In this document: positions 1 through 5,798 of the stretch, piece after piece
How positions within the stretch are numbered: position 1 is the first letter of the stretch
Layout of the letters: every line of letters begins with the position of its first letter
From: Paludibacter sp. UBA5753
Lineage (GTDB): Bacteria > Bacteroidota > Bacteroidia > Bacteroidales > Paludibacteraceae
Direction of reading: 5' to 3'
Assembly (NCBI GenBank): GCA_002427615.1
Contig: DIFH01000027.1
Coordinates: 529 to 8,421, forward strand
DNA length: 7,893 nucleotides
Position numbers and translations under genes: made by a program
Notes under the pieces: model-generated
Told to the model about the DNA's origin: nothing
The model's database searches: none
The model's input: the letters and a program-made list of their open reading frames with translations, nothing else

Positions 1-5
1 CCTTT

Positions 6-40
6 ATTTGCGAAAATTTGCGGTATTTGCGTAATTTGCG
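6..40. repeat. Short iterated array of ATTTGCG
   Basis: The heptamer ATTTGCG occurs four times, starting at 6, 16, 25 and 34, so the spacing is 10, 9 and 9 bp. On the minus strand it reads CGCAAAT and begins just past the stop of a possible small ORF (43-150). The spacers are AT-rich and differ, so this is an iterated motif, not a perfect tandem repeat. It may continue to the left of the window. The function is unknown. Confidence 0.6.
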
Positions 41-42
41 TT

Positions 43-150
43 CTACCTTTTTGGTTCTGGCTTGTCCAGGTTAGGGCGCTGAGTAGTTACTTTTTTCAGC
101 GTTTTGTTTACAGCCAAAAGTGCATTTGCATTTTTGGTTTTTTTCATCAT
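43..150 (-). CDS. Possible small basic peptide, 35 aa, unrecognised
   Basis: On the minus strand an ATG at 150 (a second ATG follows directly) opens a 35-codon frame ending in TAG at 43-45. The peptide starts MMKKTKNANALLAV and ends KPEPKR. It is rich in lysine and has no cysteine, no membrane segment and no motif I know. It lies head-to-head with the pentapeptide-repeat gene, about 68 bp away. Support is weak: ORFs this short are common by chance, and I see no good TAnnTTTG box upstream on this strand (the nearest, TATTTTAC, differs at two positions). In its favour, the composition looks protein-like and the frame stops just before the ATTTGCG array, which would form its 3' flank. It could equally be non-coding. 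Confidence 0.27.
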   Translation of the reverse strand: MMKKTKNANALLAVNKTLKKVTTQRPNLDKPEPKR

Positions 151-158
151 GTTTTTAT

Positions 159-189
159 ATTGTAAAATAGAATCTTTTTCTTAGATTTG
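159..189 (+). promoter_or_regulatory. Bacteroidota-type promoter for the pentapeptide-repeat gene
   Basis: TAGATTTG at 182-189 matches the Bacteroidota -7 consensus TAnnTTTG. ATTG at 159-162 is one base off the -33 TTTG box. The gap between them is 19 bp, the usual spacing. Transcription would start near 195, giving a leader of about 24 nt before the ATG at 219. The call rests on motif match only. Confidence 0.45.
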
Positions 190-218
190 CTGAAAGTTAC
201 AATTTAAAACAGATACCA

Positions 219-785
219 ATGCCCTACTTCGACGACCTAACTTACGAAAAACTTGATTACAGCGCCAACCCACCGGAAAAAGGAAACTACGAAAGTTGCT
301 TGTTTCGGAATTGCAATTTTACAAATTCCAATCTTTCGGATATAAACGTTACCGATTGCCGGTTCGAGGATTGCAACCTGAGCCTGGCTAAAATCAACAA
401 CACACAAATGAACGGCATCACATTCGTCAATTGCAAAATGTTGGGATTGAAATTTGAACATTGTAATCCTTTTCTGTTCAAAGTGGATTTTGAGAACTGC
501 CAGTTGAATCTTTCATCTTTTTATAAACTGAAACTCAAAAAAGCAATGTTCAGAAACTGCACATTGCACGAAGTAGATTTTACCGAAGCCGATTTACCCG
601 AAGCGGTGTTCGACAATTGCGATTTACGCGGCGCAGTGTTCGACTTTACGAATCTCGTAAAGGCTGATTTCCGCACTTCGTTCAACTATTCCGTTCACCC
701 GGAGACCAATAAAATCAAGAAAGCCCGCTTTTCAAAAGAAGGAATTGCCGGGCTGCTCGATAAATATGATATCATTATTGAATAA
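219..785 (+). CDS. Cysteine-rich pentapeptide-repeat protein (Qnr/McbG/MfpA-like fold)
   Basis: A 188-aa protein made almost wholly of pentapeptide repeats, which fold as a right-handed quadrilateral beta-helix. From residue 27 I can read units such as CLFRN, CNFTN, CRFED, CKMLG, then VDFEN, AMFRN, CDLRG and ADFRT, to about residue 153: some 25 units or six coils. A seven-residue unit (CNPFLFK, 82-88) breaks the register. Nine cysteines (27, 32, 47, 52, 72, 82, 94, 114, 134) sit at repeat starts. A non-repeat tail (154-188) follows, ending LLDKYDIIIE, with no signal peptide or membrane segment, so it is probably cytosolic. The length is close to McbG and MfpA. Some relatives mimic DNA and protect gyrase from quinolones or microcin, but most such proteins have no known role, and a gyrase link here is only inference. 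The start at 219 fits the short leader from the promoter at 159-189. Confidence 0.9.
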   Translation: MPYFDDLTYEKLDYSANPPEKGNYESCLFRNCNFTNSNLSDINVTDCRFEDCNLSLAKINNTQMNGITFVNCKMLGLKFEHCNPFLFKVDFENCQLNLSSFYKLKLKKAMFRNCTLHEVDFTEADLPEAVFDNCDLRGAVFDFTNLVKADFRTSFNYSVHPETNKIKKARFSKEGIAGLLDKYDIIIE

Positions 786-822
786 TACACATTAACTTTT
801 AACATGCTTTTACGTTCCTTTT

Positions 823-836
823 GGGGGCTGGGGGCT
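823..836 (+). repeat. Tandem GGGGGCT pair before the CPBP gene
   Basis: GGGGGCT occurs twice back to back (823-829 and 830-836) in an otherwise AT-rich 61-bp gap. It is followed by TACTG-aa-CAGTA (836-847), whose last base is the A of the next gene's ATG. The G-rich pair stands out from its surroundings and looks like a repeat fragment. CTGGGGG at 828-834 is the complement of CCCCCAG at 7872-7878. I see no clear ribosome binding site here. Confidence 0.4.
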
Positions 837-846
837 ACTGAACAGT

Positions 847-1788
847 ATGAAACATCTCGAACGCGCCCTCGATGGGCAGAACCAATTCTGGAAATATTTA
901 GTCAACTTTCTGGCTGCATTTATTGGCGGGAATCTCGTGGGATCCATCCCTTTGGTTATCGTCATTATCGTAAAAACAATCGAAGCCGGCGGTGCAATCA
1001 CCCCGAATCCAGACAATTATGCCGACCTGACGGTTTTCGGAATCACGGCTAATTTAAGTTTGTTTTTAATGATGCTTCCTTTGGTAGCCGGATTATTCAC
1101 CTGTATCGCCTTGCTCCGGCCTTTACACAACAGGAACTTCGCCGAGGTGGTCAACGGCACCAAACAAATTCGCTGGCAACGCGTTTTCACCGGATTTGGC
1201 ATTTGGTTTCTGCTCTATGCTTTGTATCTTGGAATCAGTTATGCTTTCAATCCCGATAATTTTGTTTTCCAGTTCGAAATAAGCGCTTTTATTCCTCTTT
1301 TGCTGATTTCCATTTTCATTATGCCACTCCAAACCACTTTCGAGGAACTGATGTTCAGAGGCTATTTGGGACAAGGCATTGGCGCCTGGACACGCAACCG
1401 TTGGTTGGTAATGATTATTCCCGCCCTGCTGTTCGGACTGATGCACAGCGCCAACCCCGAAGTGAAAGAATACGGATTTTGGGTGGCAATGCCGCAATAC
1501 ATACTCTTCGGATTGGTTTTCGGCCTAACCACCGTACTCGACGATGGCATAGAAATCAGCATGGGAGTTCACGCCGCCAATAATATATTTGCTGCCTTGT
1601 TTATCACCAACAAATCATCCGTACTCCAAACACCCGCAGTATTCAACCAGCAAACGGTCGATGCCAAAATGGAAACTCTTGCCCTTTTGTTTATGAGTGT
1701 TGTTTTAATTGTTGCGTTGACAATAATCTATCATTGGGACTTCAAAACGTTGAATAAAAAAGTAGAGAAAACTCAAATTCAATCATAA
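847..1788 (+). CDS. CPBP/CAAX-type intramembrane metalloprotease
   Basis: A 313-aa polytopic membrane protein. The three CPBP (Abi/CAAX protease) motifs are all present: EExxxR at residues 166-171 (EELMFR), FxxxH at 196-200 (FGLMH) and HxxxN at 242-246 (HAANN). The glutamates and histidines are the expected metal-binding and catalytic residues, so it is probably active. Hydrophobic segments lie near 18-43, 66-90, 115-133, 148-162, 187-200, 218-230 and 279-296; the C-terminus is charged. The family includes eukaryotic Rce1, which cleaves prenylated CAAX proteins, and bacterial members tied to bacteriocin immunity or processing. The substrate of this one cannot be told, and no bacteriocin gene is nearby. 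The start at 847 (MKHLERALDG) gives a natural N-terminus before the first membrane segment. The gene follows the pentapeptide-repeat gene by 61 bp and could share its transcript. It converges on alaS with 40 bp between stops. Confidence 0.92.
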   Translation: MKHLERALDGQNQFWKYLVNFLAAFIGGNLVGSIPLVIVIIVKTIEAGGAITPNPDNYADLTVFGITANLSLFLMMLPLVAGLFTCIALLRPLHNRNFAEVVNGTKQIRWQRVFTGFGIWFLLYALYLGISYAFNPDNFVFQFEISAFIPLLLISIFIMPLQTTFEELMFRGYLGQGIGAWTRNRWLVMIIPALLFGLMHSANPEVKEYGFWVAMPQYILFGLVFGLTTVLDDGIEISMGVHAANNIFAALFITNKSSVLQTPAVFNQQTVDAKMETLALLFMSVVLIVALTIIYHWDFKTLNKKVEKTQIQS

Positions 1789-1828
1789 CTATCGGGCTTC
1801 ATTCATCCCTCAGTATATGAGAGACTTT

Positions 1829-4483
1829 TTATTTTACCATTTCCAACGCTTTTGCTATCGCTTTCTGTATTCCGTCAGGATTTTTACCTCCTGCCGAAGC
1901 GAAGAACGGTTGTCCTCCACCTCCACCCTGAATTTCTTTGGCAGCTTCGCGGGCTATGTTTACGGCATTCAGTCCGCCGGTTACAAGATCGTCGCTTAGC
2001 AACACAGTTAATGATGGCTTTCCATCGGCTACACAACCTGCTACGAAGAACAGTTTTTCAGCCTGCACGTTGCGGATTTGGAAAGCAAGGGTTTTTACCT
2101 GGTCGGCAGTCAAAGTCCCCTGGTAGCTGATAATTTTCACGCCGTTCTGTTCTTTGGCGTCTGCAATCAGTTGATTGCGAAGCGTTATAATCTTCTCATG
2201 AACAAATGTTTCCACTTGTTTTTTCAGTTCGGCGCTTTCTTCGCTCAACCGGCGAATAGCTGTGAGTACATCGGGTGTGTTGTTCAGCAATTCTTTGGCT
2301 TCGGTAATCGTATCCTGCTGTTTGTCCAGCAAATCTTCAACAGCTTTTCCGGTAATGGCTTCGATACGACGGATACCGGCTGCAATCGAACTTTCGGCCA
2401 CAATGCGCATCATGCCGATATTTCCGGTAGCGCTTACATGCGTTCCACCACAAAGTTCCACCGAGCTTCCGAACTGAATTACGCGAACTGTTTCGCCGTA
2501 TTTTTCACCAAACAAAGCCATAGCGCCCATAGCCTGAGCCTCCGCAATTGGCGTATCGCGTTTTTCCTGAAGTGGATAGTTTTCGCGGATTTTGCGATTG
2601 GTAATTTCTTCTACGGCGCGGATTTCTTTTTTCGTCATTTTCTGAAAATGCGAGAAGTCAAAACGCAACGCTTCGGGACTGACGAACGAACCTTTCTGCT
2701 CCACATGTGTGCCCAGCACTTCGCGTAATGCTTCGTGCAACAGGTGAGTTGCCGAGTGGTTACATTCGGTTGCTTTGCGTTTTTCAACGTCGATCGTAGC
2801 CGTAAACGTTTCGGTTACATCTTCGGGTAATTTGGTGGCAATATGTACCGCGAGGTTATTTTCTTTTTTAGTATCAATAATTCTGATGGCACGGTTTTCT
2901 TCAAAATCCCTCTCTGTAGGAAATGGATTTAGGGAGAGGCTTCCACAATCGCCCACCTGTCCCCCCATTTCGGCATAAAAAGGAGTTTTTGAAAGCACAA
3001 TCTGATAATATTCCTGATTCTTCTGTTTTACCTTGCGGTAGCGCAGGATTTCGGTATCATAAGAAGTATAATCGTAACCCACAAACACGCTATCGCCTTC
3101 GCGAACGGTTATCCAGTCGCCGGTTTCAATAGCTGCGGCATTACGGGCACGGTCTTTCTGAATTTTCATTTCGGCATTAAACTCATCGAGATTAACGGTC
3201 ATGTTATTCTCACGAAGAATAAGTTCGGTCAAGTCCAACGGAAAACCAAAAGTATCGTAAAGCGTAAAAGCAATTTTTCCGCTTAACACTGTTCCCTTCT
3301 CCTCATGGAGAGGGTTGAGGGGTGAGGCGATATTTTTCTCAAGCAATTTAATGCCTGTTTCAAGCGTACGCAAAAAAGATTCTTCTTCTTCCTGAATTAC
3401 TTTTTCGATCAACGATTTCTGCGAAACCAGTTCAGGATAAGCTTTACCCATTACTTCACACAAAACGTCGATTAATTTATACATAAATGCGTGGCGCTGT
3501 CCGAGGAAAGTGTACCCGTAACGAACGGCACGACGCAGGATGCGGCGAATTACATAACCAGCTTTGGCATTCGATGGTAACTGACCGTCGGTAATTGAGA
3601 AAGCGATGGTGCGGATATGATCGGCAATAACACGCATGGCAATATCGGTTTTCTCGTTTTTGCCATATTCAGCGCCACAAACGCGACCAATTTTGGCGAT
3701 GACGGGCGTAAAAATGTCGGTGTCATAGTTCGACTGTACGCCTTGTATAGCCATACAAAGTCGTTCAAATCCCATCCCCGTATCGATGACCTTGGCAGGA
3801 AGTTCTTCGAGCGAACCGTCGGCTTTGCGGTTGTATTGCATGAACACATTGTTCCAGATTTCAATCACTTGCGGATGGTTTCCGTTCACCAATGTCAACC
3901 CATCTATTTTGGCTCGTTCTTCATTGCTGCGGATATCAATATGGATTTCAGAGCAAGGACCACAAGGACCCGTATCGCCCATTTCCCAAAAATTATCTTT
4001 TTTGTTTCCGTTGATAATACGGTCGGCAGGCAGGAATTGTGCCCAGATAGCAGCAGCTTCGTCGTCGCGTTCCAGCCCTTCGGGAGCGTAACCCTCGAAA
4101 ACGGTTACGTACAAACGGTCTTTATCAAGTTTCAATACTTCAGTCAGGTATTCCCATGCCCATTCAATGGCTTCCTTTTTGAAATAATCGCCAAACGACC
4201 AGTTACCCAGCATTTCGAACATGGTGTGGTGATAGGTATCGTGTCCCACTTCTTCGAGGTCATTGTGTTTTCCGCTTACGCGAAGACACTTTTGCGAGTC
4301 GGCTACGCGCGGATATTTGATCGGGTCGTTGCCCAAGATAATGTTTTTGAATTGATTCATTCCGGCATTGGTAAACATCAACGTGGGATCATCTTTGATG
4401 ACCATAGGGGCAGATGGAACTATTTTATGATTTTTCGATGCAAAAAAATCGAGAAAAGATTGACGAATTTCCTGTGAAGTCAT
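1829..4483 (-). CDS. alaS: Alanine--tRNA ligase (AlaRS)
   Basis: A full-length 884-aa class II synthetase that charges tRNA-Ala with alanine in the cytosol. The N-terminal catalytic domain shows FTNAGMNQFK (37-46), RVSGKHNDLEEVGHDTYHHT (68-87) and GMGFERL (236-242), the last being class II motif 3. A tRNA-recognition region and a beta-barrel domain follow. The editing domain has the zinc motif HSATH (576-580) with C678 and H682 in CGGTH, so mischarged Ser/Gly should be cleared. A helical stretch (about 715-775) leads to the C-terminal DHHA1-type domain with GGGGGQPFFASAGG (853-866). Two segments, 386-397 and 515-528, look like short repeat-derived insertions. The HxxxH histidine is 12 positions later than E. 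coli H564, which fits the first. The start at 4483 (MTSQEIRQSF) matches the family N-terminus. The gene faces the M23 gene across a structured 333-bp region, which may regulate it. Confidence 0.98.
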   Translation of the reverse strand: MTSQEIRQSFLDFFASKNHKIVPSAPMVIKDDPTLMFTNAGMNQFKNIILGNDPIKYPRVADSQKCLRVSGKHNDLEEVGHDTYHHTMFEMLGNWSFGDYFKKEAIEWAWEYLTEVLKLDKDRLYVTVFEGYAPEGLERDDEAAAIWAQFLPADRIINGNKKDNFWEMGDTGPCGPCSEIHIDIRSNEERAKIDGLTLVNGNHPQVIEIWNNVFMQYNRKADGSLEELPAKVIDTGMGFERLCMAIQGVQSNYDTDIFTPVIAKIGRVCGAEYGKNEKTDIAMRVIADHIRTIAFSITDGQLPSNAKAGYVIRRILRRAVRYGYTFLGQRHAFMYKLIDVLCEVMGKAYPELVSQKSLIEKVIQEEEESFLRTLETGIKLLEKNIASPLNPLHEEKGTVLSGKIAFTLYDTFGFPLDLTELILRENNMTVNLDEFNAEMKIQKDRARNAAAIETGDWITVREGDSVFVGYDYTSYDTEILRYRKVKQKNQEYYQIVLSKTPFYAEMGGQVGDCGSLSLNPFPTERDFEENRAIRIIDTKKENNLAVHIATKLPEDVTETFTATIDVEKRKATECNHSATHLLHEALREVLGTHVEQKGSFVSPEALRFDFSHFQKMTKKEIRAVEEITNRKIRENYPLQEKRDTPIAEAQAMGAMALFGEKYGETVRVIQFGSSVELCGGTHVSATGNIGMMRIVAESSIAAGIRRIEAITGKAVEDLLDKQQDTITEAKELLNNTPDVLTAIRRLSEESAELKKQVETFVHEKIITLRNQLIADAKEQNGVKIISYQGTLTADQVKTLAFQIRNVQAEKLFFVAGCVADGKPSLTVLLSDDLVTGGLNAVNIAREAAKEIQGGGGGQPFFASAGGKNPDGIQKAIAKALEMVK
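2900..2941 (-). repeat. Palindromic repeat inserted in frame in alaS (beta-barrel domain)
   Basis: On the plus strand CCTCTC (2909-2914) pairs with GAGAGG (2934-2939) across 19 bp, inside a CCCTCTCT...AGGGAGAGG context. It encodes AlaS residues 515-528, beginning SLSLNPFP, between GDCG and IRIIDTKKEN. From family knowledge this is normally a short loop. The pyrimidine-rich composition differs from the surrounding codons and resembles intergenic palindromes of Bacteroidota. Boundaries are approximate. Confidence 0.5.
3293..3328 (-). repeat. Palindromic repeat inserted in frame in alaS (tRNA-recognition region)
   Basis: On the plus strand CCCTTCTCC (3294-3302), TCAT and GGAGAGGG (3307-3314) form a hairpin with one bulged base, followed by TTGAGGGGTGAGGC. 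Read in the alaS frame it gives residues 386-397, ASPLNPLHEEKG, between LLEKNI and TVLSGKIAFTLYD. Family members normally have only a short linker at this point. The element is 36 bp, a multiple of three, so the frame is kept. It resembles intergenic repeat families of Bacteroidota, from memory only. Confidence 0.6.
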
Positions 4484-4520
4484 TATTATGTTAATTGATA
4501 ATTTTTGAATCTTATTTATT

Positions 4521-4561
4521 TAGTGTTTGCAAGAAAACCCGGTGTTTTCTTTCTAACACTA
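4521..4561. repeat. 41-bp palindrome upstream of alaS
   Basis: Outer arms TAGTGTT (4521-4527) and AACACTA (4555-4561) pair perfectly. After a 3x3 internal mismatch (TGC against TCT), inner arms AAGAAAAC (4531-4538) and GTTTTCTT (4544-4551) also pair perfectly, leaving the 5-nt loop CCGGT. That is 15 base pairs in 41 bp. It lies 37 bp before the alaS start codon. No T-run follows on either strand, so it is not a standard terminator. It could be an operator for a dimeric protein or an mRNA leader hairpin. E. coli AlaRS is known to bind a palindrome at its own promoter, which makes autoregulation worth considering, though the sequence does not prove it. Confidence 0.65.
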
Positions 4562-4567
4562 TTTAGA

Positions 4568-4628
4568 GATATTGTCTCCTCGCCTATGGCGGAACAGTGA
4601 AGCAATATCACTGAAAATAATACCGCCA
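4568..4628. repeat. REP-like element with competing hairpins upstream of alaS
   Basis: Two mutually exclusive folds can be read. In the first, GATATTG (4568-4574) pairs with CAATATC (4603-4609), enclosing CGCC-TAT-GGCG (4581-4591). In the second, TGGCGG (4587-4592) pairs with CCGCCA (4623-4628), enclosing CAGTGA (4595-4600) paired with TCACTG (4608-4613). Both use the GGCG and ATC segments, so they compete. On the minus strand the text (GATATTGCTTC...GCGAGGAG) resembles an interspersed bacterial repeat of the GAGATTGCTTCG...CTCGCAATGA type. It may therefore be a mobile or REP-like palindrome, a leader switch for alaS, or both. Confidence 0.5.
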
Positions 4629-4662
4629 GAAGATCAAATAACTTTAATTACGGGTTAAAAGA

Positions 4663-4693
4663 CTGCAAAAATACTTCAAATTTATTACTTTTG
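4663..4693 (+). promoter_or_regulatory. Putative promoter for the M23-capA-like-murI block
   Basis: TACTTTTG (4686-4693) fits the TAnnTTTG -7 box exactly. The -33 position, 19 bp upstream, reads CTGC (4663-4666), a poor match to TTTG. The start would be near 4700, leaving a leader of about 115 nt. A second exact -7 match, TAGTTTTG, lies at 4717-4724 but has no -33 box at the right distance. Confidence 0.4.
4666..4673 (-). promoter_or_regulatory. Putative -7 box for alaS
   Basis: CAAAAATA on the plus strand reads TATTTTTG on the minus strand, an exact TAnnTTTG match and the only one I find between 4484 and this point in the alaS direction. Its -33 region is not convincing. If used, the alaS leader would be about 175 nt and would contain both palindromic elements. 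Confidence 0.33.
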
Positions 4694-4816
4694 CATCACA
4701 AGTGAATATAAAAGTTTAGTTTTGTGTACGATTATTAAGAACTAATATTCAGAACACATGTATTTTGTGTATTTTTATACGCGAAATTTCTTTTCCGGTT
4801 TTCGACACACGATTTT

Positions 4817-5788
4817 ATGGCAAAAAAACTGAAATTCCATTTCAATCCCGAAACTTTAAATTACGAGCCGATCATTCATACTTTTGCTCATAAGTTAAAG
4901 CAGGTTCTCATTCATTTATTTTCAGGAGTGTCGTTGGGAGCTTTGTTTTTCTTTGTTTTTGTTTCTACTGTCGATTCACCCGAAGAAAAACAACTCGGGC
5001 TTGAAAAAAGCCGTATGCAGGCTCAATACAGAGTGCTTGATCGACAATTAAACGAAGTTCAGGAGGTGCTTACCGATTTACAGCAAAGGGATGATAATCT
5101 TTACCGTGTCGTTTTCCAGGCTGAGCCCATACCCCTCGATGTCCGAAGAGCCACAGCATCCAATACCGAGTATTACAAGCAATTATTGGACATGACTAAT
5201 TCGGAAATTGTAGTTGCTACCACAAAAAAGATGAGCGAACTTCGTAAACAGATATATATCCAGTCAAAATCGTACGACGACCTGATTCTTCTTTCAAAAA
5301 ACAAAGAAGCCATGCTTGAATGCCTACCGGCTATTCAACCGGTTCTGAATAAAGATTTGACGCGAATGGCATCGGGATATGGCTGGCGCATCGACCCTGT
5401 CTACCACACACGCAGGTTTCACGAAGGAATGGACTTTACTGCGCCCGTAGGGACGGACATTTTTGCCACCGGAAACGGAACCGTTATCAGCTCAGGATGG
5501 AAACAAGGTTACGGCAATTGCGTTGAAATTAACCACGGGTTCGGTTATGTAACTTTGTACGGACACATGAGTTCTATCAAAGCGCGTGTGGGGAAAAAAG
5601 TAAAACGCGGCGATGTGATCGGCCTGGTAGGAAGCACCGGAAAATCAACAGGACCTCACTTGCATTACGAAGTACATTTAAGAGGTGAAATAATGAACCC
5701 GCAAAATTATTACTTCCTCGATTTGTCGCCTGCCGAATACGATCGCATGGTGCAAATGAGCAACAATTCAGGACAAATGTTTGACTAA
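4817..5788 (+). CDS. Membrane-anchored M23 (LytM) family peptidase
   Basis: A 323-aa protein with a short charged cytosolic start (MAKKLKFHFNPETLNYEPI), one membrane segment at about 34-52 and a helical, probably coiled-coil stretch from about 55 to 95. The C-terminal M23 domain spans about 185-300. Expected LytM residues are present: H202 and D206 in HEGMD, H250 in LYGH, and H281 and H283 in HLH; H202, D206 and H283 should bind zinc. An active peptidase acting on peptidoglycan cross-links in the periplasm is likely, because no catalytic residue is missing, unlike the degenerate EnvC/NlpD activators. Cleavage specificity cannot be read. The start at 4817 follows an AT-rich leader with no Shine-Dalgarno site. 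The next gene begins 10 bp after the stop, so the two are likely one transcript. The gene is divergent from alaS and probably shares its control region. Confidence 0.93.
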   Translation: MAKKLKFHFNPETLNYEPIIHTFAHKLKQVLIHLFSGVSLGALFFFVFVSTVDSPEEKQLGLEKSRMQAQYRVLDRQLNEVQEVLTDLQQRDDNLYRVVFQAEPIPLDVRRATASNTEYYKQLLDMTNSEIVVATTKKMSELRKQIYIQSKSYDDLILLSKNKEAMLECLPAIQPVLNKDLTRMASGYGWRIDPVYHTRRFHEGMDFTAPVGTDIFATGNGTVISSGWKQGYGNCVEINHGFGYVTLYGHMSSIKARVGKKVKRGDVIGLVGSTGKSTGPHLHYEVHLRGEIMNPQNYYFLDLSPAEYDRMVQMSNNSGQMFD

Positions 5789-5798
5789 CAAAACACAG

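Noticed and set aside
6..40. CRISPR array
   Set aside because: The repeat unit is 7 bp with 2-3 bp spacers, far too short, and no cas gene is present.
186..195. TTTGCTGAAA shared with 7825-7834, as possible ends of a mobile element
   Set aside because: A 10-bp match in nearly 8 kb of AT-rich DNA is expected by chance, and ordinary housekeeping genes lie between.
1809..1830. Terminator between the convergent CPBP and alaS genes
   Set aside because: CTCA-GTATA-TGAG followed by a short T-run is present, but a 4-bp stem is too weak to call.
2078..2728. Plus-strand ORF (216 codons) antisense to the alaS editing domain
   Set aside because: The translation is phenylalanine-rich and has no recognisable motif. 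The opposite strand carries the intact HSATH and CGGTH motifs of AlaS, which explain the region.
3617..4477. Long plus-strand ORF (286 codons) antisense to alaS
   Set aside because: It lies wholly opposite the well-conserved alaS catalytic region, and its translation shows no domain or normal protein composition. Long antisense frames are common opposite conserved genes.
4484..4816. T-box riboswitch or tRNA gene in the alaS upstream region
   Set aside because: No T-box TGGNACCGCG-like sequence and no cloverleaf can be read. The palindromes there do not fit either.
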